Of a stretch of DNA of 64,000 bases, positions 23,661-37,800 are shown in pieces (positions within the stretch are counted from its first letter, which is position 1; every line of letters begins with the position of its first letter). The stretch covers positions 1,459,186-1,523,185 of the forward strand of contig VZSF01001524.1 of NCBI GenBank assembly GCA_013398295.1, given 5' to 3'. Under the pieces are notes generated by a model, which was not told the origin of the DNA, did no database searches, and saw only the letters and a program-made list of their open reading frames with translations. The translations under genes were made by a program, and so were the position numbers. Source of the stretch: Chionis minor. Lineage: Eukaryota; Chordata; Aves; Charadriiformes; Chionididae.

Positions 23661-26600
23661 GGGACTAAAAATGAAGGCAGGTTTGCGTATTTGAGAAATT
23701 CAACAGAGTCAACTTCTTTCTAGGATTTTAATTTTGAAAAGCATTTAGACACTTAAAAGTAATTGCACACTGTTAAATGCTTTGCCTAAGTAGGGTCTAT
23801 GTGAGCTAGGAACTGTCGTATAAGCATGGTATGTATTTGGAACAGGAGTTCAAAAGGGCTTAAAATATAAATTATGGAAGGAAGATATACATGTGCATAA
23901 GCAGTAGTTTTGTAGCTCTCCCACTAAACCAGTTTTCCACAGTCTGTGCGAGTCCCTGAACTTCTTTCCAGTCAAAGAGATGTTCTGCTGAGCTTAATCC
24001 AAAAAATTCTTCATTCAGCACAAATAATCTATTTTGCCTTTTGGTATCGTAAATCCTGGTTATTAGATTACCTGACTAAAGAAAGAACTACCTCCTGCCA
24101 GCATCAGAGGGCAGTCTTTTCAAAGCAAGCGCACTCACTGCTGGCTCTTTTCCCTCTTCTTTCTCTTGTCTTAGATGAGTGATCATAGCTAAGATCTTCT
24201 CCTTCGAACCAGACTCAAGAGTTACAACTCAGTTCTGGAGATAGTGTATGCAATTCAATAATTAACGTTTTACCTTTCCTTCTCTGTTTGGTTTGAAACA
24301 AGTGGCAAAGAGCAAAATAATCTTGTCAAGATTAGCATTTTCCTTTCTACAAGTAGGGCTGCATAAAAGACAGCAATTTGAATGAGTGAGTGAACATTCC
24401 CAGCACGAACAAACACGAGGGAAAGTTGTGCAACTTGGTCCACAGTGGTTCACTTTTTGAAATACTTTTAAATAGTAAAATAACAATTATATTAAGATCC
24501 AAAGTGTGGGGTCTTCTTTTGGTTCCCATTAAGTATTTTGTAATTCATGTATAGTTTTGTGTCATGCCAAATCTATATTTTATCATGGCTTCTGTTTATA
24601 CTACATGTATTTACCATTCTTAAGAATTAGCATGATCAAATGAGGAAAAGCTTAAAATGGGAATCACAACCTCCAGTTGTAGCTGAACCTATATTAAATT
24701 GAATAAAGGTGGCTCACAGAGTGAAGCTAGGTATGAAGTCAGGCACCCTGATGGGCTATATCTCTCCAGCCTGCCTGCCTTTGCCATACTCCATAGACAT
24801 GATGGTGGCCCTTGCCTTCAGGGTGGAGGATATGAGGGCTAAGATGATAGAAAGGCACCTGGAAGCAGATGGCTTTCACAGAGCTCCATCATCTGTTAGT
24901 AGCCATTTAGCATAGCTGTCATAGCTGCAGATGAATAATTTTGGATTTTGTCTCTGTGTATGCACTCTTCCACTCCCACAAGTACCTACACACATAATAT
25001 AAAATTTATACCTGATGCATATGGACTAAGAAAGTGCACTTCTTGCTCTTCTGTAGGGATTCTGTAAGGATAAGCTAATAGATCTTATTGTATAGATTCA
25101 GGGGAAATATTGGGATTGTGTTTTAATGTTCTTTCATTGTGCTTGTAATAGAAGCACGGGTTTAATCAAGTTAGTGATAAGCATCTGCCATAGAAAAACT
25201 ATGATTTTTGGTTAAATAATGTAGATTGGAACAGCTCTACAGAGGGCATATAAATCAAAGCTCCTTCTTCTTCAGAGGCTTGACTTTATGTTAAAGAAAG
25301 GGATAATAATAAAAAGTTTAAGTGACGCTAAGCCTGACAGAAGTGTTCCCATGGGGGCTCCCTCATCCCTTCCCTTAGATCGTCCCTCCATGCAGCCAGT
25401 CCCCATCCCCATCCCCGCTGAGGGCAAAGCTCATCTCCTCAGTGAGGCAGCAGAACTGGCGCCTGTTTCTGGGGTGCAGGGAAGCCAAGGCTGGTTAAGC
25501 TGTCTGCATTTGTAGCCAGAAAAAAGGAAATAATGAAATTGCAAGTGAGGACAGAGCCACTGTGCTATCCCTGCTTCTTGTACAGCTCCATGTATTATCA
25601 TGGTCTTACTGATGTGCAGTGAAACTACTCACTTTTCTCAATTTGTAGGTGCTTTAATTCCTACAGGAATAGGCCCTGACAACTCGGGAAAACACAGTAG
25701 TGAGGCAAAACTAAACTAAGGTTTGGCACAAAAAATCACTGAGCAGTGGGGCAGGAGTGGATGGGCTGTTATATGACATTGTTCCAAGATGTTTAAATGA
25801 AGTTTGAAGTAGAAAGCTTGTTATGGTAAGCAGCTGCTGCAACAGATTGTTTAATTTCAGACAAATCTCCCAGTTGCTCTGAACCAACTCCAAAGCCAAC
25901 TATTGATGTCTGTCTGACCCTTTAGTTCTAAGTGTCTGCCCCTTGCACTGTGGAGCCACTTTTCAAGCGTGCAGATATTCTCTGGGGAAGGGAATGCTAA
26001 TGCTCTGTGGGTAAGCTTCGTATATCTGCGGTCTTGGTCTCTTAAACCCTTGTTTAACATACAGGAGTCAGATGAACTATTCATCCCCATGCTCAGCACT
26101 GAAGTTCCCTTTATGGTTTTGGTATTCTGGTTATCTTGGAGCAAACACCATGGAGCAAAATGTGGACAATAACTGCACAGAAAGGGATGCTCTTGGGTTT
26201 CAATTAGTTTTTGATTAGTTTCCCTATAGTACTTAGCTTTGACATTTAAAGACATGACAAAATTCACAAGATCACATTTGTCTCCTTCTTCAGCAACTAG
26301 TTTGGTGTTTTTAAATCACCATGCTGGCAAGCTTATTCAGAGGGCTAGCTGAAAGTGGAACAATGACACTTATCTGGTGAGGGGAAGGCAGCGATAAGTC
26401 GTATGCTGATGTGTAATATTCTTTTAAAAAACTCACGGCGTCATGTTTATAAAAAACCATATGTACTTAAAGGCTTAGAACTGGACAAACATTTCATATT
26501 ACCCTTGCAAGGTCAGATTTTCATTTGCCTCTCTCTAACATAAGAAGTGTTTTAATACGTGTAAATAAAAGGTGATTTGTGGTGAATCTTTCCAGTATTG

Positions 26601-26799
26601 GCTCGGTATCTTCTCTACAATATTTTTCACACTGTAATAGCATATGCTGTTCAGATGCATTGAAAGGTACAAGTTAGTATTTAAACATCAGCAAAAATAA
26701 ACCCAGAAAAACCCCCTTCCATGTGAAATTCTTGTACAACCTTATCTAGGATCCCAAATAACATAAATAAAGCTATCCTGAATTACATATGAGGAACTA

Positions 26800-27110
26800 A
26801 CATTTTGTTTTCAGTAATTCTTCTATTTAGATGTCATGTACCTTTAAGAAACAGGCTTGATAATTTGCACCTAGTGAGACAGAATTCTGGTGGTTTCTTT
26901 TTTATTTAAATAATAGAATTGTCATGAGAAAAAAGAACTCTACCTGTGAGATACAATTCCCGTTTCTGATATTTTACCTTCTAAATGTCACTTTCTTTTT
27001 GTAATGGATTGGGCAGGAAACTCGGCCCTTTCCTTTGAATGACTCATGATGTAATGTACTTACAGATTAGAAACACAATTTAAGTAATGTACTATATGGC
27101 ATTAAGTGAG
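26800..27110. promoter_or_regulatory. Candidate conserved non-coding element
   Basis: This is repeat-free AT-rich sequence with a palindromic AP-1 site TGACTCA at 27,040-27,046. A GATGTAAT C/EBP- or ATF-like word follows directly, and TTTATTTAAATAAT lies upstream. The call is by motif appearance only. Confidence 0.15.
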
Positions 27111-29769
27111 GTTTTGCCCATTCTATCACGTTTATCCTAGTGGAAACCTAGCACTACATCACTTGTGCTGATATTAGGGTGTTTAGATCATTAGTGCAGA
27201 AAACTAAAACGGAGTTCATATGTGGGTGTACTTTTTCGTCATATTAGGAATGTGCTTTTGCCATGTGAAAACTTTAAATTCATTTACCTGCAAATGCCAT
27301 TGGTTAAAATTGACCATAAAGAAGACCTTATTAATGTCTTATTTGTAGCTGTCAAAGAAGTCCAAATGACAGACAAGTGAACATTGATTTTAACACAAAA
27401 TAAGCTCTTATCTGGCTAATCTGTAATTTAGTATTTGCAGAATTGAGCAAGATTCTTCAGTAAACTTGGTGAATAAAGGAGAAACTCTACCATTAGACAA
27501 AAGGATGAATGTCCTATTCGTTGCTACTTTGCATAGCCTGTTGTTTTTTAAGCCAGAAAGAGACTGTTTAAGAGGTATTTTACTTCAGAGGAATGTTTCA
27601 TATTTGGGGCTTCTGGTGCCCTGCTAATGTCAGATAGAAAGGAAGAAGTCACAGGCCTCATGCCTATAGAAATGGCAACCGACCTTCATGTGAGTTCTTC
27701 ATTTTCACACTTTGATTCTGTTTGCTCATACCAAGGATATGTGATATATGTAGGAGAAACGACCACCGGAGGACTGGTGGTGGCAGCTAACTGTCTAAGT
27801 TACGTGGTCAATTCCCCTTTATAACAAGTAGTAGAAGACAGTCTCTCCCAGAGAAGAATTCAGAAAAAGAGGAGTCTAACTACATTGCTTGAATTGTCCT
27901 AGTGAGTTACAAATTGAGCCTCAGAGAGCTTTTAGTCAAGTGAGACATCTCAAACTTGCTCTTGAGACTCTGCCCGAGTAGGTTTCTCTGTTCTCTCATA
28001 TAGGTAAAATATATGGCCACTGCCTTTGGAATTAGGTCCCCCCAACAGAGGCAATTATTTCAAGAAAGGGAAAGGAAAACAAAGCACAAAATTGTAATAG
28101 AAAACTACAGCAGCCCTTAGCTAGGTAAAAAATGAGTGGGTATTTTTGGTCTATGGAAAGGTTGTTGTCTTTTGGAAGACATTCCCACTGAATGGAAAAG
28201 TCTGTTCCTTTCTATTCCTTTCTCTACGTGGGGTTTGTCTTTCAGCCCTTCAGCCAGGCATCCTACTCCCCCACCAAATCTAGTGTCTTCACACTCTCTG
28301 CCAAACAAGTGGAGCCACCATACTGCTGCTAATACCTATAATTGGTCTTGTATCTCAAAACAGCTCTTGAAAGGAGCAAAGGGGAGACCTGCCATTGACT
28401 TAAGTGAGAGCAACATTACCCTCTAAGGTTAAAAGTGGATCTATGGCAATACAAACACCAAGTCTTCAAAGGAGTACACTTCAAACAGAACTTAGAACTG
28501 TTTAAATTTACAGTCACACATTTTTTTTCCCTATTGTAGCTATACCCAAAGAGAGAACTTTATCTTTCCTATAATCTTTACTGAAGTGAAATTTTAGAGT
28601 TCCTGGGCATGATCCAGTTCCCAAACGTTTGATACCATTTGAGATGCCCCTAGAGACCTACCTGGCTCCAGCTGCCAGTTCAAAAGGGCATGAGTCTCCT
28701 GGAGGTCTTGTCTCATATCTGCCACCAGCTTGCTAACATCTCAGATCTTTTGGACATCTCAAATGACACCTTATGCCTATATTAACATGGCTGAACTGAT
28801 CTAGCTGTATGTGTTAAAAAATACAAATCTCAATTAACATCTGCCTTAACTCCACATGGAATTATTTGAGTTTGGATTTGAGCTTTTACAATAAAACCAT
28901 CTTCAAAATTGTTACACCGGTTTTTTTCCTTACTGTTTTTGGTAGTTGAATTTTTATGCAGTGTAAATCTGAATCTCTTCATCAATACCTATTTAGCTTT
29001 TCTGATTTGACACAAACTATGTATTATTTATATGTTTTTTTTACAGTTTTGAAATACATGAAGGCACTATAAAAATAGCCAAAGTTTTGATTGGTTCACT
29101 GTAGTACATTTATTAATGTCCTTGTCAAACATTAACCTGGAATATCTTCACTGGGCTACAGCCAATAGGTTGAATGCACAAACATTTATGATATGTAAAA
29201 TTAAGCTGAAGGGCTGTGATACTTGATTAATGCACTTAAGTTGAAATGTGTCTGCAAACTAAACTTTAATTTCTGGAAAAACATGATAGAAGCCAAGAGT
29301 CATACACTAATGATCTTCTGTTTAATTAAATGTAATAAACTGTAAAGAAAGGTGTTTATAACTTGCTACTGAGGAGTGAGAAAAAGATAATCTTATGATT
29401 AAAATTACTGGCCTCCACGTCATGATGTACTTAGTTTAAATTACAAATGTACCGCAAGTTTCTCTGTCACTATAATGATAAACAACTGTCATACTTAATA
29501 CTTCTACATTTATAGCAGTTGTACCCTGAAAGGACTGTATGTACACTATTTTTTCTGAAGTGCTTATCAGCTTGGTTCAGACTTTTTCCACTGATGCAGC
29601 TTGTCTGTTGTCTTACAGGGTCAAATGCCTTTAAGACTTGGAAAGTTGCCAGGGGAATGAGAATATCGTTTTAGTGCAATTTGGCTAACCACAGTAGAAA
29701 GAAGCCATGCATTATTTGGAGCATGTGAGAAATGACTCTGGGAGTGTTCAAGCATCCTCTCCTGTCTGG

Positions 29770-29985
29770 GAATCAGCTTGTGCCTGCCATCACGGGGCCA
29801 CAGGAGGAGGGCCACATCCTGTCACTGGGTTTCAGAGAGAAGACATCAGCATTTCCCTCTCTGCTCCCCCTTAGGAGGAAGTTGTAGACAATGAGGTCAT
29901 CCCTCAGTATGCTCTTCTCTAAGCTGAAAAAACCTTGTATCTTCAGCCTCTCCTCGTAAGTCATGCCCTCTAGTCCTTTCCACTG
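29770..29985 (-). mobile_element. CR1 LINE fragment, diverged
   Basis: The plus-strand text follows the antisense of CR1 ORF2 and its junction. A CCTGTCACTGGGTTTCAGAG phrase is followed by GAAGTTGTAGACAATGAGGT, then CCCTCAG..CTCTTCTCTAAGCTGAA, then CTTCAGCCTCTCCTCGTAAG. The element therefore lies on the minus strand. Neither the 3' UTR nor the terminal octamers are present at the left edge, so it is truncated at both ends or decayed. The frame at 29,773-29,964 is not the ORF2 frame I would expect. Boundaries are accurate to about 20 bases. Confidence 0.85.
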
Positions 29986-32781
29986 GAAGCAATCTTCTGC
30001 TGTTAACTGTCTTGAACATAGAAATCACCATGCTACTATCACTGTAATTCTTTCCCTTCAAATAATAACTGTCCTAGTAGGCTTTTAAAACAATTCATCA
30101 TGTAGTCTGTTCTGTCATAAGCCCTAATGAGTCAATGTATACTTACATGTAAGCAGCGCTTCTTGAAGCAAATATAATATTATTTCTGAAATATTTTTGA
30201 ATAGTAAAAACAGTTATCTCTGGTGGTCACAATATGTGGTTTTCTCTGCTCTTTAAATGATCCGCAGCAGCAGAAAGGAGAATGTAGGAACTCTTAACAC
30301 TGCTTCATCACCTCATCTCTCAAGATGGATCCAACATTCAAAATATAAATTCTGTAACTAAATTTTTTTCTGGTTAAAAAAAATACCCAATATATTCCCT
30401 TAAACAATTCCTTAATTTAACACAATTTTGTGAGTTTTTGCAGCCAGTAACACTGTGTTTTGTTGTACATCTGCTATCCAATAAAAATGTTGCGTGATAC
30501 TTATTTGGACTTTTCAGCATGACAAACAATAAGCCTGACTTACTGCCCCTGCCGGTATCATCTATTTTCCCTTAGCTGAGTGTTTTAGAAGAGCTTGCAC
30601 AGATACAAGAAACTGCCAGTCATCTTTTGCTTAATGAATTAGTCATATTGGTGCCAAATAAGTATGTAATATACCATTATAGTGTGGAACTCTTAATACC
30701 AACTTCTCCAGAGAGCTAGGTGCTCATCCTGACAGAAAGATTCCCAAGGACTCTGACCTGTTTGTCTTTTTATGAAACTGAAAACAGCATTTAAAAAAGA
30801 TTGAATCTCTCCTGTGAAATTGGACCCTGTGGCAAATCTGGCCCTTCCAATCAAATTTAGCCTGGATACATGAGGATTCAGCTGATTCAGGAAAGGGTGC
30901 TATCAGTTTAGGCTGGGAGTTATGCTGGTCTGGAGTGTTTTAAGAAAATATTTATATCTTTAGCCTAAATTCAGTGCAGAATTTAATAACTGTGGAAGTA
31001 ATTTTCATGAGTGAAAAGAAATGTAAGATAGCTATCGTGGAGTTGTTATTCAAGTTTAAAAGGAGGACTTAGAGTGACAGAAGCAAAATGATGACACCAA
31101 AGTGTTTCTACTTACAGATCCTTCCAGTGCAAGTACTGACTGTAGAAAGATGGGGACTAAATTTATTACTTTTGCTGGATTAATGATTAAAGTAAATGTT
31201 TGATGCTTTTTAAAAAAGTTATTAGAAAATAAAGCCATCTGATTGTGATAGTCCTCCTTTTGCTTTAGCAGAAAAGGGGGGGAAAAGGAAAAAAATTGAA
31301 ATACTAATTAATTTCTGTTGGCCAACTTGAGATAACTTTTTGTTATACATACCTGGAATTATTCGTGAAGTGGGGCACTTCCTAGTCCTGTTGTTGCAGT
31401 TTGACCTGGTCTTTATAAAAGGATGGTAAGCTGTCCATCCTTTACAATATTCTCCCCAAAAGACATGGATAGGTTTGAATAATATAATTACTATATATAA
31501 TATAAGATTTATGTCAAATCTGTTTGATATGTCTAACTATTTAAATTAGTTTCCAGTAATGAATTTATGTTCAACAGCTGTTTCTGTGCTCTTCAAGCAA
31601 GGCTGAAGAAATGTAAGGGGGCTCTGTACTGCTGCAGCACCACTATCTCTTTGAAACCTGCTTTTAAGATGTATCCACTGTCACAAAACCAGCAAAAATT
31701 GCTACAGCTGTTCCCTAGAGAAAAGCATCCATTTTTTTCAGACTATAATTGCCTACAGAGGGTGGGTGAAATGCTGATAACATTGAGATACTGCTATGTT
31801 AATAACCAAGGATCAAGGAGAATCCTGGCAAGCTGAGAGAAAATCTTTGACAGCACACAGCAACTCTTCTGTGTTCATCATTAGGTATGGAAGAGTAAAA
31901 GACAGGAAATTATATTCCAAGCAAATTAGCTTCAGTCCAGCGAAGAAACCATATCCACCTGTGGCTTTAAACATGTTAACGGTTCAACTATGGGGAGGAC
32001 AGCTTTGAATTTCTTCCTTAAAACAAAAAAGAATTACTACTGAGAGGTGTTAAACAGCTACTATGTGGATGTAAGTTTTTCTTGAGAATTATTTGATAGA
32101 TTGGAAGGCCAAATTCTGAATGGGTATGTAATTGAAGGCAGATTTTGGGTAGCCATTTATTTTTAATTTTTTAATATTGAGACATTAGTGTAAATCACAC
32201 TACAAAATACCTTACAGTTTAAAATCAGCTAGACTAGGTACTCTGTGAGTTTGAACGCATGAACATATTGAGGCATTAATACAGACTGGTGCCACTAAAA
32301 TCAACTCATGCTTTCACTTAACTCCAAATTCCTATTTTTAAAGCTAGAAGAGTTAAATCAGTGTAATGAGAAGAATTAATTAGTCTTTTGAGAATAACTT
32401 CTCTCTACCCAAGCAAACCAATTTTTGGCTGAAGTAAAAAATTTTGTCTGAAATTATGTGCCTCAGACTTGCTTAATTCCTTTGTTTGGGAAATAAATCC
32501 TGAGAGAATTTTTGGTGAAGCCAAAATGTTTAAATTTTTATTTCATTATATTTTGTATGAAACAAGAAAGAAATATTTCCCACAAAATAAAAGATTTGAC
32601 CTGAAAATTTTTCCCCCTGTTTCTAGATGTCAGAAAGACACCTTGCCCTCCTTTCCTTAAATACATTTTCTGCCATAGAAATACTAACTTTCTTTTTAGT
32701 TAAAACTCTTTTAACAAGTAAAGCCACTCCTTACCACTCCTTACCTGTTTGTATGAAGTACATACCTGGTTACTTTTGGAG

Positions 32782-32838
32782 AAAAAAGAAAAAAAAAAGA
32801 TTCTAAAGTCTTACGTTGTGGTTTTTTTTTTTTTTTTT
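32782..32838. repeat. A-tract facing T17 tract
   Basis: An A-run interrupted by one G (32,782-32,798) lies 23 bases before T17 (32,822-32,838). The two tracts can pair as a weak hairpin. The lengths are typical of slippage and may be assembly-dependent. Confidence 0.7.
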
Positions 32839-34820
32839 AAAATAGCATATTTCTTACAAGTCACTTGTCTTAAACTGTGAAGGCTTTTGTTCATTGCTTG
32901 TTTCTTTGCCATGCTACATCTTTTGGGTTTAATTTGTTATTTATATCTTATATTGCTATTTAAATACCATTCAGGAAAAATATACATAGACCATATCTTG
33001 ACCGATCTGTTGGGAGAAATAAACATGTCTTAGGTGCATCATACTTTCTACAAAGTGATAAAAATATTTGGAATTCAAGTTCTGGGAATGGGATTTTTCT
33101 GTGTTTTCAGCAGTCATCACACTAGGCTCACCCTGGTTGCTTTAGCACACACAGAGGAGTTTGGATAGCTCAGTTTCATGCTCACTTCCAAAGCTATGAA
33201 AATAAATATGCATTTATACTGATACTGTGAACTCCCAAGCCTGATGAAAAATATTGAAAAAGTGATTTGAATACCCTTCCCACCTTATCCCCTGATTAGA
33301 AACAAAAGCAACACAATAGATTGGGGAATATATGGCCTGGTGAACAGGTAGAACCCTGAGAGACCCAAAGCTTGTCTCTGCATCTCATCCGTAGAGCAGC
33401 CTTGGTTTATTTGTTTCATCTTCCTGCACATTTACTCGCCCTTCACATTATTTCCCATTTTATCTTGCTAGGTAGCTCATTCCCAACAGCCCAAACTCCC
33501 CTCTCTTCTGTACTTAGATGCAGGGTGGGTGATAGGAAACATGAAAATGTGGCATTTAAGCTACGGGACTATGTATCCTGGGCTCTTTGCATTGTCGGTG
33601 GAGACAGGCTTGCTGCATTTAGCTTCTGGAAATGCCCTTGTCAGAAATCTCCCTCTCTTCATTATACCGAAGTCTAAGAAAACAACAGAGGAATAAGAGT
33701 TAACTACCTAAAGCTGGGTCATCCAGTGTGCTCATTGCCTCCAGTCTCTGAAGGATTCTGCACGCATACTTGTGGTGCTGCTAAATATTGACAGGATTTT
33801 TCTCCCCCTGTTAAGAAAGGGAATAGCTGCAATGTGATTATTCACTCCTTTGATTTTGTAAATAAACCCATCTTCACAGTTGTGAGCTGGGAGGTTTCCC
33901 TAGCACGCAGAGCACGACGGGCTGCCTGAGGGATGGGGGTGCGTATCTCCTGTGCTACACAGAATCCTCTATACATAAAGAAAACCAGACACATTTTCAC
34001 CAAAAAAGCACTTCTGTTACATTTTATATCTCCCCTAGAAATGTGGTTCTTCAGAATTGTGGAGGTATGGTGAATTACTTGTGTTGTTAGACTGGAATGG
34101 AGATTGCAAAGTATGAGGATATCTTATTTATGGCTGTCAAGGTTATCAGGTAAGTGACGCCTTTTCTACTGTCAGGATTTGAGCTTGTAGTCACTATCTA
34201 CACTTGTGTCCTCCAGATGGTGCTGGCCATATTGTACCTTTGTTTGAACGCACACGTTTTTTACCCTGCCTGTATACTACAAGAGGATTTTCATTGCGGA
34301 AGGTGTTCTCCAAAATTGGGAGCTTGAAGACCAGATTCTCTGCCAATGTAAAGCTGCACCGTTCCATGGATTTTTACCTCCACTTCAAGTGTGGCCTTAT
34401 GAATCATCACCAGTGTTACTGAACATTGGAAAAACAAAACAGCATTGAAAGCTTGGTGAAAAACCAAAGGCATCTATTACTCTCCAATTTGGTGGTGTTC
34501 AGCCCTGCTTGAGACTGTTGGTATCTAAAGTGGAGCCGGCGTGTGCAAAACTACTGGTTTGTATATAGCATTAGTATTGAAAATATACCATGTACTTTGA
34601 ATTATGAGGCAGTGGAATGTGATCCCAAACCTAATCCAAACATTTCCTCGTCCAGCCATCCTGACTTGGAAAAGTTAATCATAAGGAAATGACTCCCAAA
34701 ATGGACTCAGCCAGTAGCTGTCCTCTCAATAGGCTATACTGATGGTGTGAGATGTGATGTTGGCAGGATTGGCTTTACGTGTCTTAGCACTCTGACTGAA
34801 AGTAAATAACTCCCTCCTCC

Positions 34821-34836
34821 TTTTTTTTTTTTTTTN
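34821..34836. repeat. T15 homopolymer ending in an ambiguous base
   Basis: Fifteen T bases are followed by a single N at 34,836. This marks an unresolved homopolymer length in the assembly. Confidence 0.95.
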
Positions 34837-37800
34837 GGAGAAAATGAAACAAAGAGTGCTAAAAGCAACATTATATTTCAAATAAACATGCACAGCAGCC
34901 AAAGCCTTTTCAATTAGTAAAATGGGCATAAAGGAATAATTTTCTCCAACCAACTTCTTTAAAAGTAATGTGCTTTCTCCTTCATATTTTCTTCCTCCTC
35001 CACATCCCTTTTTGCAGTTTCTGCCACCCCATGGTACAGACAGGATTGTTCTTCATTTCACTTATGTCTTGACTCCCTTTTTATTCCTTCATTGGGACCT
35101 GTGGTTTTGTTCTCCCCCGGTCTCAACCTCCCTGCCTTTTCTTTTTTCCCATTCATAGGGTGTGTCTCACCCTCAGCTTTTGCTCATGCCCTTATCCAGC
35201 CCTGGCTTCAGATGTTCCTTTTCCCTCTGCTGAGGGCACAGAAGATCTGTAGGGGCAGACTTGTCTGTTCCTTTTTCCTGCAGATAGTATCCAATTTCTA
35301 GCTGTCCCCAGCCCTTTTCAAGTTGTCAGAGCATGGTTGGCATCTTGCCCCCTGTGTCCATCTTAGATGGTTTTAAGGTTCCTGTCATCAATGGCTTTAC
35401 CGGTTTCTCTGAACATAGCAGTCCAGCATCCTGCGTCCCATACACTTGGGCCATCTTCTTGTAAGCTGAGCTGTGCCAGCCCTGATATGTTTTAGTTACA
35501 ACCGGAACACTTTCAAGAAATACATGGGAAGCATTTAAGATATAGAGCTCTCTTCACCCGATATTGCTTACAAACAATGTTTGTCACAGCCAAGCAAATG
35601 GGAGCTGAACTCCAAAGCAGGTCTTTCAGGATGTGGTATCGGACCTTTTCTCAGAACTCTGAGGACCGGCCATAATAATGCTCCACAATAATGCAGGGAA
35701 GTTACCCAGTTTGGACCAGTGAGGTTAACTCCTCACGGAGTTCAAAAGGGATAAAGCAGCACTGTCCATTTGACATAAGCCCCACAATGTTTCCTGAGTT
35801 AAAAAATGAAAAGTATCTTGGCTATGCATCTGAATGAGGGTGGGAGGAAGACAGTGTTTCAAGAGAAGGATAGGTTGTTTTTTTTTTCCTTTTTTTCTGT
35901 GTCTGTGTTATAGTTATTTAACTCTAATAAACTGATCTCATTTGCACTGAATTAGGTTCTGTTGAAACTCTCACTTAAACAGTTAAACAGATTTTGTTTT
36001 GGCAGCTGTTATTATAATTCCCAGAAAGAAAGATCCAAAGCAAAGCCCAATGTGTAATAATTTCAAGCAACTGTTTTAAGAAAACCCAATCTCCTTTCTA
36101 ATCTATAAAACAGATTCCTTGTGACATATTTATACAACTGAAGTTTCCTTTCTTTAAAAAAATCTGGGAGTAAATTACCTTTTTCACCTTGAAACAGAAA
36201 TCACACAGCATGAAAAGAGAGTGGGTATATTGTATGCTGCCAAAATCAAATTTCTGTGTTGATCTCTTGGCTAAGAGTGCAAAAATAAGACAGCAGAAGC
36301 CTCTTTTCAGCTTTAGGTTCAAGCGTCCACTTCTGCCTAACTCTGTCTCACATTTGCACTGTCGTTGGAGGCCAATTCTTTTTCTTCATATTGTAGGCAA
36401 ATTCCAGCTCTGTGCAGGAGACTAACGTAAGGCCTGTCATACTGCCTAAAACCTGTCTAAATCCACATCATGGACAAGGAGTTTTTTCAATAGATCTTTT
36501 GTTTGCCCACTGAATTTTACCTTGAGTTAGTACTGTGCGTCTGAGGGGGTGGTTTGATCAAAGTGTAACACAAAATTTTGTATTCCATTTATCGAGTGTG
36601 CTACAGCAAAGTACACAACGGTAAAAATGCAAGGTATGTAAGATATTTACAATATTTACAGCATTTTTGCCTATTCTTCCTGTAAATTAATGAGAATTTA
36701 GACAAAAGGAAAATAATATAGCTGTTTCTCAGCTGTTAACCCCAGTCCATGTAGATTATTAAACATGTATTGGAAGTAATTTTGAGAAGTTGTGATGGTA
36801 CTCTCATGATGGCTTTTTGACTCGTTAGAAGGTAAGGATAGTTTCACACAGACGGATTTTTTTTTTATTTAAATACCACCTTACTTGTTTCTTGTGTAAT
36901 TTAAGCTTAATGCTTCTCATATGCATGATACCAGAAGATTTTGACAGCAGTTGAAGCATACTCACTCTTTAGTGACAGAAATAACTCCTGTGTTTTATAT
37001 TTCTGATTTACACACCAGCCAGGTGCTCCATTACACAGTCAGTTATTTGACCAGGTACTCCAGAGTACTATGATCCCAATATACATTGACCGAGGTGTTT
37101 ATCCAGAGTTGAAGAAAACATTGCAAGGACAAAATCATAAATGTCACAATGTGAATCCAGGTAAAGATTCTCATTAGTTTCAGGATGCTTCAAATAATAA
37201 GAAAAATGCAATGGATGCATCTTAAATGAAACTATGAGCAAAGCTATGTTGAAAGCGTTGTTATAAACTGATTTTTAAAATAAAAACTTTGTGTTCTGTA
37301 ATGCTGGGAGTGCTTTGCACTTTATTGTGTTCACTTTTAACAGCAATTCAGAGGAAAAATTCATTAGTATGAGAAGATTTTCTACAGTTGGTACAGTGCA
37401 ATCCCATTTTTTGGAATATGCAATCTATTTAGCAAACTGACTGACACCACAATTAAATGAACAATGTTACAACACAGGAGCTTGACTGACACATATATTT
37501 TTCCACATATTTTAGAAAATTTAAAGATTATTAGCTTTACATGCTTACCAACTGCTTAATATAATTTATATGTGCACCACAAGGCTAAGAGAAATTAGTA
37601 TGTCAAATTCTGTAAAATAAGAACCAAATCAAAATGCTGGCACACACTCTTGGTGGCTTTCATGTTGTTGTTGCTGCTTTGATTTTAAATTGCATTATAT
37701 TGTTACTTTTTTCTCATCTCATAGGAACTCCTCAGGAGACCTTTTTTTAGACCAGTTTTGAAAGAGAATTGAGATTTTTTATGATTAAGTTGTACACGTG

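Larger units (their letters stand above)
21121..29769. other. No gene recognised; possible conserved non-coding DNA
   Basis: This is a long single-copy stretch with stops in all frames. The longest frame is 136 codons (25,857-26,267, minus) and resembles nothing I know. No CR1, LTR or tandem array is visible, apart from the AAT tract near 22.6 kb. Two sub-stretches listed separately carry motif-dense text that could be enhancers. Confidence 0.5.
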